Positions 47,101-56,741 of a stretch of DNA of 64,000 nt are shown in pieces. The stretch lies in the NCBI GenBank assembly GCA_029931535.1, contig JAQPZY010000548.1, forward strand, positions 124,001 to 188,000. Reading direction: 5' to 3'. A program made the position numbers and the translations under genes. The notes below the pieces were generated by a model. It was not told where the DNA came from. It did not search any database and saw only the letters and a program-made list of their open reading frames with translations. Within the stretch, counting starts at the first letter, position 1. Each line of letters begins with the position of its first letter. Source of the stretch: Margaritifera margaritifera (lineage: Eukaryota; Mollusca; Bivalvia; Unionida; Margaritiferidae).

Positions 47101-50100
47101 CGTTGTGTCGAAGGAAATGAAATCAATTATTTTTTTGTTATTCTAAATTTTTACATCTTTCCAAAGTTTGGATACATAAAGGTATCACTCAGATATTCCC
47201 TTCCCTGTGAGACGTATTATATTTATCAACGCTTTTGCAATCGGAAAATGAAGCTAGTTTATACACTAGATATCGTATATTTAATAAACTGAAATTGAGA
47301 CAAGTAATTTATTTCTACGACTGTTATATCATTTGTTGCTTATGTTATATTATGCAGACGAGATGCTATGCTACTTTTCTAATCCAGAAAACTTTTGGTA
47401 TATCAAGAAAACCTCAGTTTCTCTATATGTATGAGTTGTATGAAAACCTCAGTTCCTCTATATGTATGAGACGTATTAAAACCTCAGTTCCTCTATATGT
47501 ATGAGACGTATGAAATCATCAGTTCCTCTATATGTATGAGACGTATGAAAACCTCAGTTCCTCTATATGTATTAGACTATGAAAACCTCAGTTCCTCTAT
47601 AGGTATGAGACGTATGAAAACCTCAGTTCCTCTATATGTATGAGACGTATGAAAACCTCAGTTCCTCTATATGTATGAGACGTATAAAAACCTCAGTTCC
47701 TCTATATGTATGAGACGTATGATAGTCTCAGTTCCTCTATATGTATGAGACGTATGAAAAAAAGGCGATTGTTTATCCTTATTTTAGATTTATCTTAGCA
47801 GGAATCAGCTTTATTTTTTTAATTTAAATTGCTGCGAAGACTCACTTCATTGTAAATGTTGGTGTTATACGGTGGGATTTATATATCGTTTTCACAAGAG
47901 AGTACTCCAGTAGGTTTCTCGTTTTAAATGAATATAGATCACCACCAGCAGAACGTTCAATAATACATTATTAAAGTTTGGAAATTTACTGTGACCTATG
48001 ATTAAAATAATTCACTTTTTCAATGAAGCCTTTATTTGTATTTCTTTGATATAAACTTCCAGACAAGCCGCAAATAAGATATTCACAAAAGTCCATCCTT
48101 GAGAAACCTTTGCGTACAACATGCACAGTCGACGGTGAATTCGATGACCTTTTCTACCATTGGAAATTAAACGGGACATATTTCAACTCTACGAAACGCA
48201 TCAACACAAACTCATCTTATTTGACGTTTGAAAGATTAACGATGGCAGACAAGTTTAGCATTTTTTCATGCAGTGTATGCTCTGAGATCAACTGTTGTAT
48301 AGAAAGTGAACCTTATACACCAGACCCATATTGTAAGTAGATTTACGCTTTCCAATTATAATTTATTTCTTTATCTATACTTTTGTGTATCATATATCAG
48401 AATATCGTATTAGACATATATACAGATGAATGGATGGAGAGACTAACAACCGATAATGACTCTAGACATACTGATAGATATAAAAATCAATAGATAGTGT
48501 GTGCAAACTGAGACACATAAATAGAAAAATGAAGTTAAACATTGTCTCTTTAACTTCAATGCATGTTGGATTTCCTTTCCTTGCGCTCAGATGACTTAAC
48601 TTCGTTTCGTAAAATATTTGAGTTCTGAATCTCTTGTTTCTATTCTTTCTTCCTCCGTCCACCTTATCCTTTCGGCTAGGTCACTGATATTTTGAAAATC
48701 ACATGGACGCGTGCATAAGCTCTTTTCGAGCTCATCATTCAATATAAATCGATTCTAATGTCTGCCTTAAACTTAACGATATTCTCTTCTTACATTTAGA
48801 TGGACCTGACAACGTGACTTTAAGCCGCAACGAAAGAGATATTTACCTAAGGGTCAATGAATCTTTTACAATTAAATGTACGGCCAAATGCCACCCGGTT
48901 TGCTCTTTTCTATGGGATGGCTATATCCACATCCACGACGAGGATGGAGAACTCGTAATCAACAGATTCAATTCAAGAATGGCTGGTGTTTACAAATGTA
49001 TTGCAACAAATCCCGAAACAAATGAGACTGTGAAATCAAGCCCCCTTTTTTTGCATTATGTGCCAGGTAATACTATCAAATTTTTATATGTATGCAGTGA
49101 TACCCCAGATGTGCATGTTCCCTATAATATGCGTTCTTTTATTCTGGAATATTGGCCAAATACAATAAAGGCACATTTTCAAAAACAATACAAAGAGGAT
49201 ATTTTCTTTTCCTACGTTAATACCGGATATATTTCATCGTGTGGAACAAAAAACGTGATATTTTATCGCCACGAGTTAAAATATATCGGTTTTGGTACCA
49301 CAAAATGAAATATATCCGGTATTTACGCAGGAAAAAAAAATTTCTTTTTATTATGTACCAAACCTGCTGCAGAATCGAAACTTAGAAGATTAAACTCGCT
49401 CTTTAGCACAAGACACCACCACCCTTTTCGAAAAATCACCTCACTTTCATATGCTGATCATATAAACATCAGTGACTTAAGAGAGCGGTAGGATTGGGGT
49501 GACCTAATCTGTCGCAGTAAATTATATTTTTGACATATTTGTAAACTATTTCATCATATCTGACCACAAAGTAAGTCTGATTCAGCAATGCATCACAGCG
49601 GGTGTATCGTTGTTGTCAAGGAAGTAAGGGGAAATAACTCCATAGAGACCAAACGGCATCCATTCAAATTTCTTCAGCAAAAATTAATTTCCATGTCTGA
49701 AATATAATACAGTTTCTATTTATTTGTTCTATTTCACAAAGTGCTCGTATAGTTGCTGCAAGTATAACTTATGTATGCACACACAATTATACGTCGCATG
49801 GCATCATGGGAAATCTTATATTTTCCCCTGTGAAAATATAAGGATATATTTTTCACATGTGAAAATAGAGGAATGAAAAAAACTTGAAAATTATTTCGCC
49901 AGTAAGTTTCTTTATTATATACTTTAGTGTGAAATATAGAAACTTATTGGCGAATTAATTTTCATATTTTTTCATTCACATGTGAAAATATAAGTTTCCC
50001 ATCATGCCATGCGACGCTGGATTGTGTGTGCCTACAGAAGTTATACCTGCAGCAACAAAAACGAGCATTTTGTGACCTAGAAGAAATAAATAGAAACTGC

Positions 50101-53100
50101 ATTACATTTCAGACATGGAAATTAATTTTTGCAGACGAAATTTTAGTCGACGCCGTTCGCATCTCTATGAAGTTATTTCCCCTTACTTCCTTGACAACAA
50201 TGATAAACCCGCTGTGATGCATTGATGAATCGGACTTGCTTCGTGGTCAAACAGTTTACAAAATGTCAAAAATATAATTTACTGCGACAGATTAGGTCAA
50301 CCCAATCATACCGCTATCTTAAGTCACTTATATGTATATGACCAGCCTATGAAAGTGAGGTGCATTTATGAAAAAAGGGGTGGGTGGGGTGGAGTGTGGC
50401 GCTGAATAGTGAGTTTAATCTTCTAAGCTTCGATTCTGGAGCAACTTTGGTATATAATAAAAAGAAAATTTTTCTTTTCCTGCGTTAATACCGGATATAT
50501 TTAATCTTGTGGTACCAAAAACCGTATATTTTAACTCGTGGCTTCGCCACTCGTATAAAATATCACGTTTTTTTGTACCACACGATGAAATATATCCGGT
50601 ATTAACGTAGGAAAAGAAAATATCCTCTATATATTTACGCTTAAGTATATAGTAAACATTGTTATTTTTTTAATTATGTTTAACAAGTAACTTATAAGAT
50701 CAGCGTAAAATAAATTTGCAAACCTAAGTATGTGAAACTTGATATGTCATACATAGTGTAAACACAATTAAATCTGAAGAAAAAAAACTAGACAGATATC
50801 TTTCCAAACAGTTTGATAGGAAAAAGGAATCAATCCAGTATAAGCTTGTAATAATATTTGACATGCCGCTTCATTTCAATTCAGATTTGCCTACAGTTTC
50901 ATCCAGTCCGGGAGACAATGGAGGTAAATATGTCCATGCATTACCATTATTGTATCAACCTGAAGACGTTTCTCAACAAACATTAGGCCCTGCAGCTGAG
51001 TTTGAATTACGTGTATCATGGACTAAATGCATACTTTAATTTCAAACAATGCGCAGTAATCATACGTACGAAAGATGAAATCTTCAAAACGGAAGAGGAT
51101 ATGCAAGTCGAAAGAAACCATGAAGAACAAGAAAATTAGAAGTATTCGTGTTTAGAATAGACGCAAGGCTTACACAAGTTAATTATTTAAATTCAATATC
51201 ATCAGTATGCAATTCACTATTCGTAAATGTATGTGCATTCTTTGAAGCCCCTTCAGAAAATGAGAATTGCTACACATCGCATGACATATAGTTGCTTGCA
51301 CGCCACACCTACTTGATTTTGACCGTCCGTCCATCCGACTGTTCATACATCGGGAAGTTCGTCCCTCCGTCAGTACGTTTCGAAAAGTTTTGTTAGCGAG
51401 ATTGCCCCAAAACCACTCAACGTTGGCAATTGAAATTTGTATGTAGATATGAAAATATGTACATTACTTAATTGATTTCCATACCATGATAGAAGTTGTT
51501 TCGAATTTGTTTTAAATATCTGAGTTTTTGGACTTAGACTGTTGGGTCTGAAGTGGGGGATACATGTTTTACAAACAAAAACCTAGTTTTATATAATGTT
51601 GCTATCACTATAGTATTTCTTTACCCTTGAAATTCGCATAAGATGGCAAATGTTGTGCTTTACATTGTGTCATTGTTCTAGCGATTTCTCGTTCTATTGA
51701 ACTCCGGAAAATTTGCATTTTTATTTCCTTTCTCAGGTCATCAACTGGGACTGCTTGGGTTGGGACTGGTCATTGTTGCTGTCTTGCTAGTCATCATTGG
51801 AGTTTTAGTTTTAGTCACGCTTTGGCGTAAAAATGCATCCAGAGGATTAGGTATGATTCATGCACTACCATTAAGGTATAAAAAAATGAGATGCCAAGTT
51901 TAAAACAAAATGTGTTCTTGCTGCAATAAGACCAAATAGGATATACTTTTGGAAAGTGCTAATAAGGCGAAAATAGCTGAACTCCCTTAACTATTAGCAA
52001 ATACAAATATGTCAAAATACTTAATTGAGAAATTAATACATTTCCCTGCAGCTGTCCAGATTTCGGCATCGCATGTGCTTGGTTGTGTTGGGAGAGTAAA
52101 TAATCCACCATGTGTCAATACCTTGGATAAATAAATAAATAAATAAATAAATAATGAATAAATAAAAAATTATTATTATTATTATTATAAAAAACAAGAA
52201 AACAAATATCCTAGAAATGGACCTGACCAAATATATCTAGAACACCTATGCCAGTTTGCAAATAAATTGTATCAGTGAGACCACACTAGTGGTTTTGTTC
52301 GCAGAGTGAGGATTGTAAAGCAAGTTTGCGAATTAGCAGCGGATTAGGAAATTTTGCGTATTTTTTCTTGAAATTTCAAAATTTGCGGAATTGCTTTACA
52401 CTTTACAAAATTTTCTAAGTGCTTGCAGCTTTTAAATTCAAACCTTTCAGATTTTGTTGGTTAACTGTGAATTACATGTAGATTGTAATATTAAATTGCA
52501 TTTAGATTATGCCTGCTTGCAAGTAAAATAAAATATTTTGGGGTAAGTTTTCAATGCTGACATTGCAAAACAAAATTAATATGAACTTTTTCGTAAATTC
52601 CTCTTTCCTATCAGAGATTCTATCACCTTATCAATACTTAGATACAAAAATATAATTTCCAAGAAATGAGGTCTGAGTCAGAGAATAGGTCTTATGTAGA
52701 AAAGATTTAGGAATTGATTTTACGTAACAAAATGAATCGCAATTTGTATCTTTAAAATGCTCATGTTTTGTCCTGCTAACTTCTTCTTGCTCTTCAAGGT
52801 TGTAGAGCCTCTCGACCGCTGTGTCAGCCGGATATTGGCCTGAACATCATAACATCGTCCCGAGAAATTACTGAGAAGCTGGACAGACCTTTACCATCTC
52901 CAAATGTGCAAGCGAATATACGCGGAAATGCTAAGAGATCAAATTATCCTAAAGTTCGCCGAAAATCCAAGAGCTTGGATAAACTTTTTGACGACACCCA
53001 AAACGTTTGGAACCCTGTTCGAAAAAGCATGTCTTTGCAAACTTTGATTCACTTATCACACACGACTGGAAGGTGCACGAATAGTGAAGAATCAGTGAGC

Positions 53101-54884
53101 AAAATGTGTAATTCTGGAAAAAACAGCTGGCAATACAATTCGGAAGGGCCTGCTGACGGGATAGGACTGGACGAACTGTATTCAAAGATTCGAAATGAAA
53201 AGAAACTAATTAATGATGATCGAAAAACTAACGCAGAATCCCTAAACCTAAATAGCTCTCGACATGGCAGTTACGATCACGAGTCCCAGAATGATCTTTA
53301 CTGCACTGTAGATGAGGTAACATCTCTCTCTCTCTCTCTCTCTCTCCGTGTCAGAATGGAACATATAAAGGGAATTCAAGTAGTGTAACGTTTAAAGCGA
53401 ATCTCTTTTCAAGGAGATTCAAACCTGGGTCCGCATATTACGGCACCCATAGCCTTACCTGCGTATATATACGAAGAAATAATAATATCATACAGGTTAA
53501 AGATTTTTTTAATTCATACTCTACGGATGTTTGAACCCGGGTCAGCGGGTTACGTCACCCATCGCATTGCCTGCACTCAGCAACCCCCATACCATCTCGA
53601 CCAAGCACACATAACCAAAAAACGATGCTACGAAGTCGCTGGTATAGGCGTTCGTGCGCAGCAGACACACCAGCATATCGACCCAGTAATTAATACTCAT
53701 CTAAGTACACTTGCTCTGGATTCCTACAACAAAAGCAAGGTATATAGAGTTTAATATGAGAAATACAAATATACAACAAAACAGAGCAGACAGCGCTATC
53801 CATGGACCCTACAGAAGAATACTTGATAACATTATTAGAATTTTTAAATTCGAAGAAATAAGATTATCATTAAGGTTAGAGAATTTGTAATTCGTACTCT
53901 ACGGAGATTCGAACCTGCGTCCGCAGGTTACGGCACCCATCGCCTTGCCTGCATGCATTAGCCCCCATACCCCGTTCGAATCTCCGTAGAGTTAGGGGGT
54001 ACTGATTTCAAATTTCTTCAGCAACAAATAATTCCCATGTCTGAAACGTAATGCAGTTTCCATTTATTTGTTCTAGCTCACAAACAATCAAGTGTCGCAT
54101 GGCATGATGGGAAATCTTGTATTTTCACATGTGAAAATATAAGAATATATTTTTCGCATGTGAAAATATAAGAATGAAAAATATGAAAATTATTTCACAA
54201 ATATTCTTTCTATATTTCACACTTAAGTATATAATCGATAGAGGATATTTTATTTTCCTACTTTAATACCGGATATATTTCATCGTGTGGTACCAAAAAC
54301 GTTATATTTTACCGAGTGGCAAAGCCACAAGTTAAAATATATCGGTTTTGGTACCACGCGATGAAATATATCCGGTATTTACGTAGGAAAAGAAAATTCT
54401 CTTTTTATTATATGCCAAAGTTGCTCCAGAATTGAAGCTTAGAAGATTAAATTCACTCTCCAGCACAATACCCCCACCCCACGTTTCGTAAGTTCACTCC
54501 ACTTTTATAGACTGCTTATATAAATATCAGTAACTTAAGAGAGCGGTAGGACTGGGATGACCTAATATGTCGGAGTAAATTACATTTTTGACATTTTAAT
54601 AAACTATTTGATCATATATGACCATAAAGCAAGTCCGATTCAGCAATGCATCACAGCGGGTTTGTCATTGTTGTCAAGGAAGTAAAGAAAGTCAAATTTC
54701 TTCAGAAAAAAAATTAATTTCATTGTCTGAAATGTAATGCAGTTTCTATTTATTTGTTCTTGTTCATACAGTGCTCGTTTTTGTTGCTACACGTATAACT
54801 TCTGTCGGAACACACCATCAAGCGTCGCATGGCATGATGGAAAATTTTATATTTTCACATGTGAAAATATAAGGATGTATTTTT

Positions 54885-54948
<64 letters not shown>

Positions 54949-56465
54949 ACAGCAGACCTAGTACAAACCCACTACTAGTATTAGTTCTGAAATAACAACA
55001 TAAATGCAAATAATGGGAGCTGACCAACTGACAACCTACTCTAAGGTAACCGGGTATGCCAGCATCCCTTTGGTGCCAAAGATGACTAGTCCGCATAGGT
55101 CCCACGGGTCGGACAAGATCTGCATATGTTCTGCAACTGATTACCCACGCCCGCCCAAAAACCAGCCTCTTCGGTTACTCTATCTGTTGACCTTCATAGG
55201 TAATTAAACTTCTCTCTGGTAACAGAGGTAGAGTAGGCTCCTATGTTGAAGAGGGAAGACCCGTTTGTCCACATTACTCTGTTTCTCCTAATGCACACTA
55301 CATAGTGTTGAGTGCCATCACCCAGGATCAAATTCATCCAGTGGATTCACACCCTTCACCATCCGCCGTATGAGTTGTTCCATAATCCACTCACCGCCAT
55401 ATAATCAGTGAAGCGTTTGTGCTTTAACACTTATTTGTATGTTATCTATGTCCTGAACAAACCAATTTTGATGTTTACACCAGAGAGAATTTTAAATTGC
55501 CATGATTATTAGAAAACAACCCTTACGATAACACACACATATGTATATATGTGTGTGTGTAACTTATGTTGGTTGCAGCCATTAAATAAACTAGAATTGA
55601 AACTTCTTGATTTACTGTAGAAATCGATTGGCATCTCGAGTATAAAAAGAGTTAATCCCATATATGACTGTTTCATTTTGAATAAATTATGAACTTTAAA
55701 GTCGTCACCAAAGTGAATAAAGCCAGAAAATGTATTTTGATCAATCAGGCGTTTAGACACAATAAACTTCTTGATGCTGCAGTACAGTGTGGGTGTGTGG
55801 TGTGGTGTGGAAGAGGACCCAAGTCCTCATAGAAATGACAAACAGCGATAAAAGATGTGATCCTATGTTACATTTACAAATGAAGCACCGGATTAGCAGT
55901 CTTGTATAATATTGTTGGCAGTCTTGTATAATATTGTTAGCAGTCTTGTATCATATTATTAGCAGATATGTATCATATTGTTAGAGCTTTGAGTGTTATT
56001 GTAAAATGGTAAAATTCCTCTTAAATCGTGTTAAATGTATAATCGGTCAACCAAAAATGACTGACAATAGGATTCTTTCTATTGTGATATTTCTAATTGA
56101 TGTACATTTTTAACGCGTGCATACTAAATATATTAGCTAAATTTTCGTTTCTTATCAATGGAAAATGTACTAATATGTTGTATTCGAATTTTCAAAACTC
56201 TCCCGGATAGGTTGGGTAGGCAGGCATGCGGCCGCGTCGAGTCTGCACTTCGAGTACTCGAGTCCAAATCTGGTACCTGTTGCAGCCCTATCTCTCTTGT
56301 GATTTCCTTTAAATGCACATTTTATTCCTTGACTGCAAAAGAAATTATGGTGGGGGGAGGGGCAAAATCTGTCTGGTCATCCTTTTGATCTTGCTTTTAC
56401 CCACACTGGACAAAGAGAAGATTCTATCTATCTATCTGTCTATCTATCTATCTATCTATCACTGA

Positions 56466-56526
<61 letters not shown>

Positions 56527-56741
56527 TTTTCTTCTGATAAAAATAAATATATATGTTCATTTTGTTCTAACAGGCTGCATTATCGATCAACTACTAAGAT
56601 AGATCCAATGAACATGAAGAAAATCTACCACAGGACCGCACAAACAATGAAACTGGAAACTACGTTTACGACTATGCGACTTTGCCTGCTCTGGTTCGGG
56701 ATGTTGAAAATACCAGTCTTCTTAAAATGGATGAAAACTAA
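44058..56741 (+). CDS. Three-Ig-domain transmembrane receptor gene, 8 exons
   Basis: Exons 44058-44127, 44333-44650, 48063-48332, 48800-49066, 50885-50923, 51737-51850, 52799-53316 and 56574-56741. All splice sites are GT-AG. The introns between extracellular exons are all phase 1; the last is phase 0. Product: signal peptide (1-22), Ig1 (24-129), Ig2 (130-219), Ig3 (220-308), short stalk (309-321), transmembrane helix (about 327-350) and cytoplasmic tail with tyrosine motifs YSKI (487), YCTV (527) and, if the stop at codon 540 is bypassed, YATL (566). This is the design of a cell-surface adhesion or immune receptor that signals through SH2 proteins. Seven exons give exactly 532 codons. The first in-frame stop is TAA at 56595, the second at 56739. 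Ligand and orthologue unknown. Confidence 0.85.
44333..44650 (+). CDS. Receptor exon 2: V-like Ig domain 1
   Basis: 106 codons. CNATLEWIL near the start and LSVVLVNVTQANSGKYTG near the end define B/C- and E/F-strand regions. The F-strand cysteine that should follow S-G-K-Y is missing (T-G instead), and the cysteine at residue 33 is only six residues before the tryptophan. The canonical disulfide is therefore absent, as in the first domains of CD2/SLAM-type receptors. Several N-glycosylation sites (NAT, NIS, NVT, NET). Confidence 0.82.
45303..46830. mobile_element. hAT-type element with exact 8-bp target duplication, 1528 bp
   Basis: Termini TAGGGGTGAAACGAT and ATCGTTTCACCCCTA are complementary, and TATGCAAA occurs directly outside both ends (45295-45302 and 46831-46838), the 8-bp duplication expected of hAT. 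ATCGAT-rich subterminal repeats lie at both ends. Much of the interior folds back: 45690-45880 is similar to the complement of 45890-46090, centred on a GGTTATTGTTT.../AAACAATAACC hairpin near 45880. No transposase could be read, so it is non-autonomous. Confidence 0.9.
47401..47757. repeat. 35-bp minisatellite, about 10 copies
   Basis: Unit TATGAAAACCTCAGTTCCTC plus TATATGTATGAGACG. Copies are nearly identical with single-base changes or deletions, so the array is young or homogenised. Lies in intron 2. Confidence 0.95.
48063..48332 (+). CDS. Receptor exon 3: Ig domain 2
   Basis: Phase 1-1. Canonical framework: TTCTVDG, FYHWKLNG, then LTFERLTMADKFSIFSCSVC, giving C-x(13)-W and the second framework cysteine. 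Four extra cysteines cluster after it (CSVCSEINCC), so a second disulfide is possible. Confidence 0.83.
48800..49066 (+). CDS. Receptor exon 4: Ig domain 3
   Basis: Phase 1-1. NESFTIKCTAKCHPVCSFLW and RMAGVYKCIATNPETN give cysteine, tryptophan and the G-x-Y-x-C signature of an intact C2/I-type domain. An extra CHPVC pair sits between cysteine and tryptophan. N-glycosylation sites NVT, NES, NET. Confidence 0.88.
49067..50884. other. Receptor intron 4
   Basis: 1.8 kb, mostly occupied by the foldback element listed next. Confidence 0.8.
49190..50635. mobile_element. Long foldback element, about 1.45 kb
   Basis: The left half (49190-49905) is complementary to the right half (49935-50635) over almost its whole length. 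Examples: GACTTAAGAGAGCGGTAGGATTGGGGTGACC at the left pairs with the segment at 50295-50340, and CATGTGAAAAT/TCATGCCATGCGACG near the centre. Each outer end is itself a palindrome of about 150 bp (TACCGGATATATTTCATCGT ... ATGAAATATATCCGGTATT). No ORF with a known motif. The transcribed intron could form a hairpin about 700 bp long. Confidence 0.88.
50885..50923 (+). CDS. Receptor exon 5: stalk
   Basis: 39-nt phase 1-1 exon encoding DLPTVSSSPGDNG, a flexible Ser/Pro linker. Acceptor TCAG, donor GTAAAT. Confidence 0.7.
51737..51850 (+). CDS. Receptor exon 6: transmembrane helix
   Basis: Encodes HQLGLLGLGLVIVAVLLVII then GVLVLVTLWRKNASRG: about 24 hydrophobic residues followed by a basic stop-transfer W-R-K. 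Acceptor TTTCCTTTCTCAG, donor GTATGA, phase 1-1. Confidence 0.88.
52129..52188. repeat. AAAT/ATT simple repeats
   Basis: AAAT repeats followed by ATT repeats in intron 6. Confidence 0.9.
52799..53316 (+). CDS. Receptor exon 7: cytoplasmic tail
   Basis: 172 complete codons after the split glycine. A basic stretch (KVRRKSKSLDK) and serine-rich segments lead to two motifs, DELYSKI and NDLYCTV, both Y-x-x-hydrophobic with acidic residues before the tyrosine. The 36-residue gap between them is longer than a classical ITAM (6-12). Ends GATGAG|GTAACA, phase 0. Confidence 0.85.
53405..53988 (-). repeat. Three SINE-like, tRNA-related copies
   Basis: Similar blocks at about 53405-53470, 53515-53590 and 53885-53960 read, on the minus strand, GGCAAGGCGATGGGTGCCGT, then AACCTGCGGACGCAGGTTCG, then AATCTCCGTAGAGT. 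GGTTCGAATC is a good pol III B box. The third copy is followed at about 53970-53988 by a short inverted copy of its end, making a hairpin. Interpretation as a SINE rests on the B box and repetition; the A box is poor. Confidence 0.5.
53990..54890. repeat. Partial copy of the foldback family
   Basis: Contains the same terminal palindrome (54240-54396, GTACCAAAAACGTTATATTT... and CCACGCGATGAAATATATCC) flanked on both sides by the arm sequences seen at 49190-50635 (TTCAAATTTCTTCAGCA, CATGGCATGATGGGAAAT, ATTTTCACATGTGAAAATAT). Here the palindrome lies between two arm segments rather than at the ends, so it is a rearranged or end-to-end pair. Confidence 0.8.
54890..54945. repeat. (TA)n microsatellite
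   Basis: TA run of about 28 units abutting the foldback copy. Confidence 0.97.
55895..55985. repeat. 22-23-bp tandem repeat, 4 copies
   Basis: AGCAGTCTTGTATAATATTG and variants, four times. Confidence 0.92.
56425..56522. repeat. (TCTA)n plus (TA)n microsatellites
   Basis: TCTA/TATC units to about 56460, a short gap, then a TA run to 56522, about 50 bp before the acceptor of exon 8. Confidence 0.95.
56574..56741 (+). CDS. Receptor exon 8: tail end with an internal stop
   Basis: Acceptor TTTTGTTCTAACAG. Continuing phase 0 from exon 7, it reads AALSINY and TAA (56595). The same frame then stays open for 47 codons, DRSNEHEENLPQDRTNNETG then NYVYDYATLPALVRDVENTS and LLKMDEN, ending at TAA (56739). 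The composition (acidic, N/T/E-rich, YATL motif) is like receptor tail rather than UTR. Either the first TAA is a recent nonsense change or sequence error, or it is the true end. Poly(A) signal candidate ATTAAA at 57031. Confidence 0.6.

Larger units (their letters stand above)
44651..48062. other. Receptor intron 2
   Basis: 3.4 kb. Contains AAT-repeat runs (about 45064-45100 and 45236-45268), the hAT element 45303-46830 and the 35-bp minisatellite 47401-47757. Confidence 0.8.
53317..56573. other. Receptor intron 7
   Basis: 3.26 kb. Holds a short CT repeat right at the donor (53323-53345), SINE-like copies, part of a foldback element, two TA microsatellites and a 22-bp tandem repeat, all listed separately. 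The stretch 54960-55890 has no recognised content. Confidence 0.7.

Noticed and set aside
49067..49308. Readthrough of Ig exon 4 into a longer open frame
   Set aside because: The exon ends at a good donor (GTAATA), and the extension enters the foldback repeat.
53317..53388. Extension of exon 7 through a CT repeat
   Set aside because: The repeat translates to Leu-Ser runs; the GTAACA donor at 53317 fits the join to exon 8.
54884..55207. Open frames on both strands beside a TA microsatellite
   Set aside because: One end is repeat translation; the rest matches nothing.
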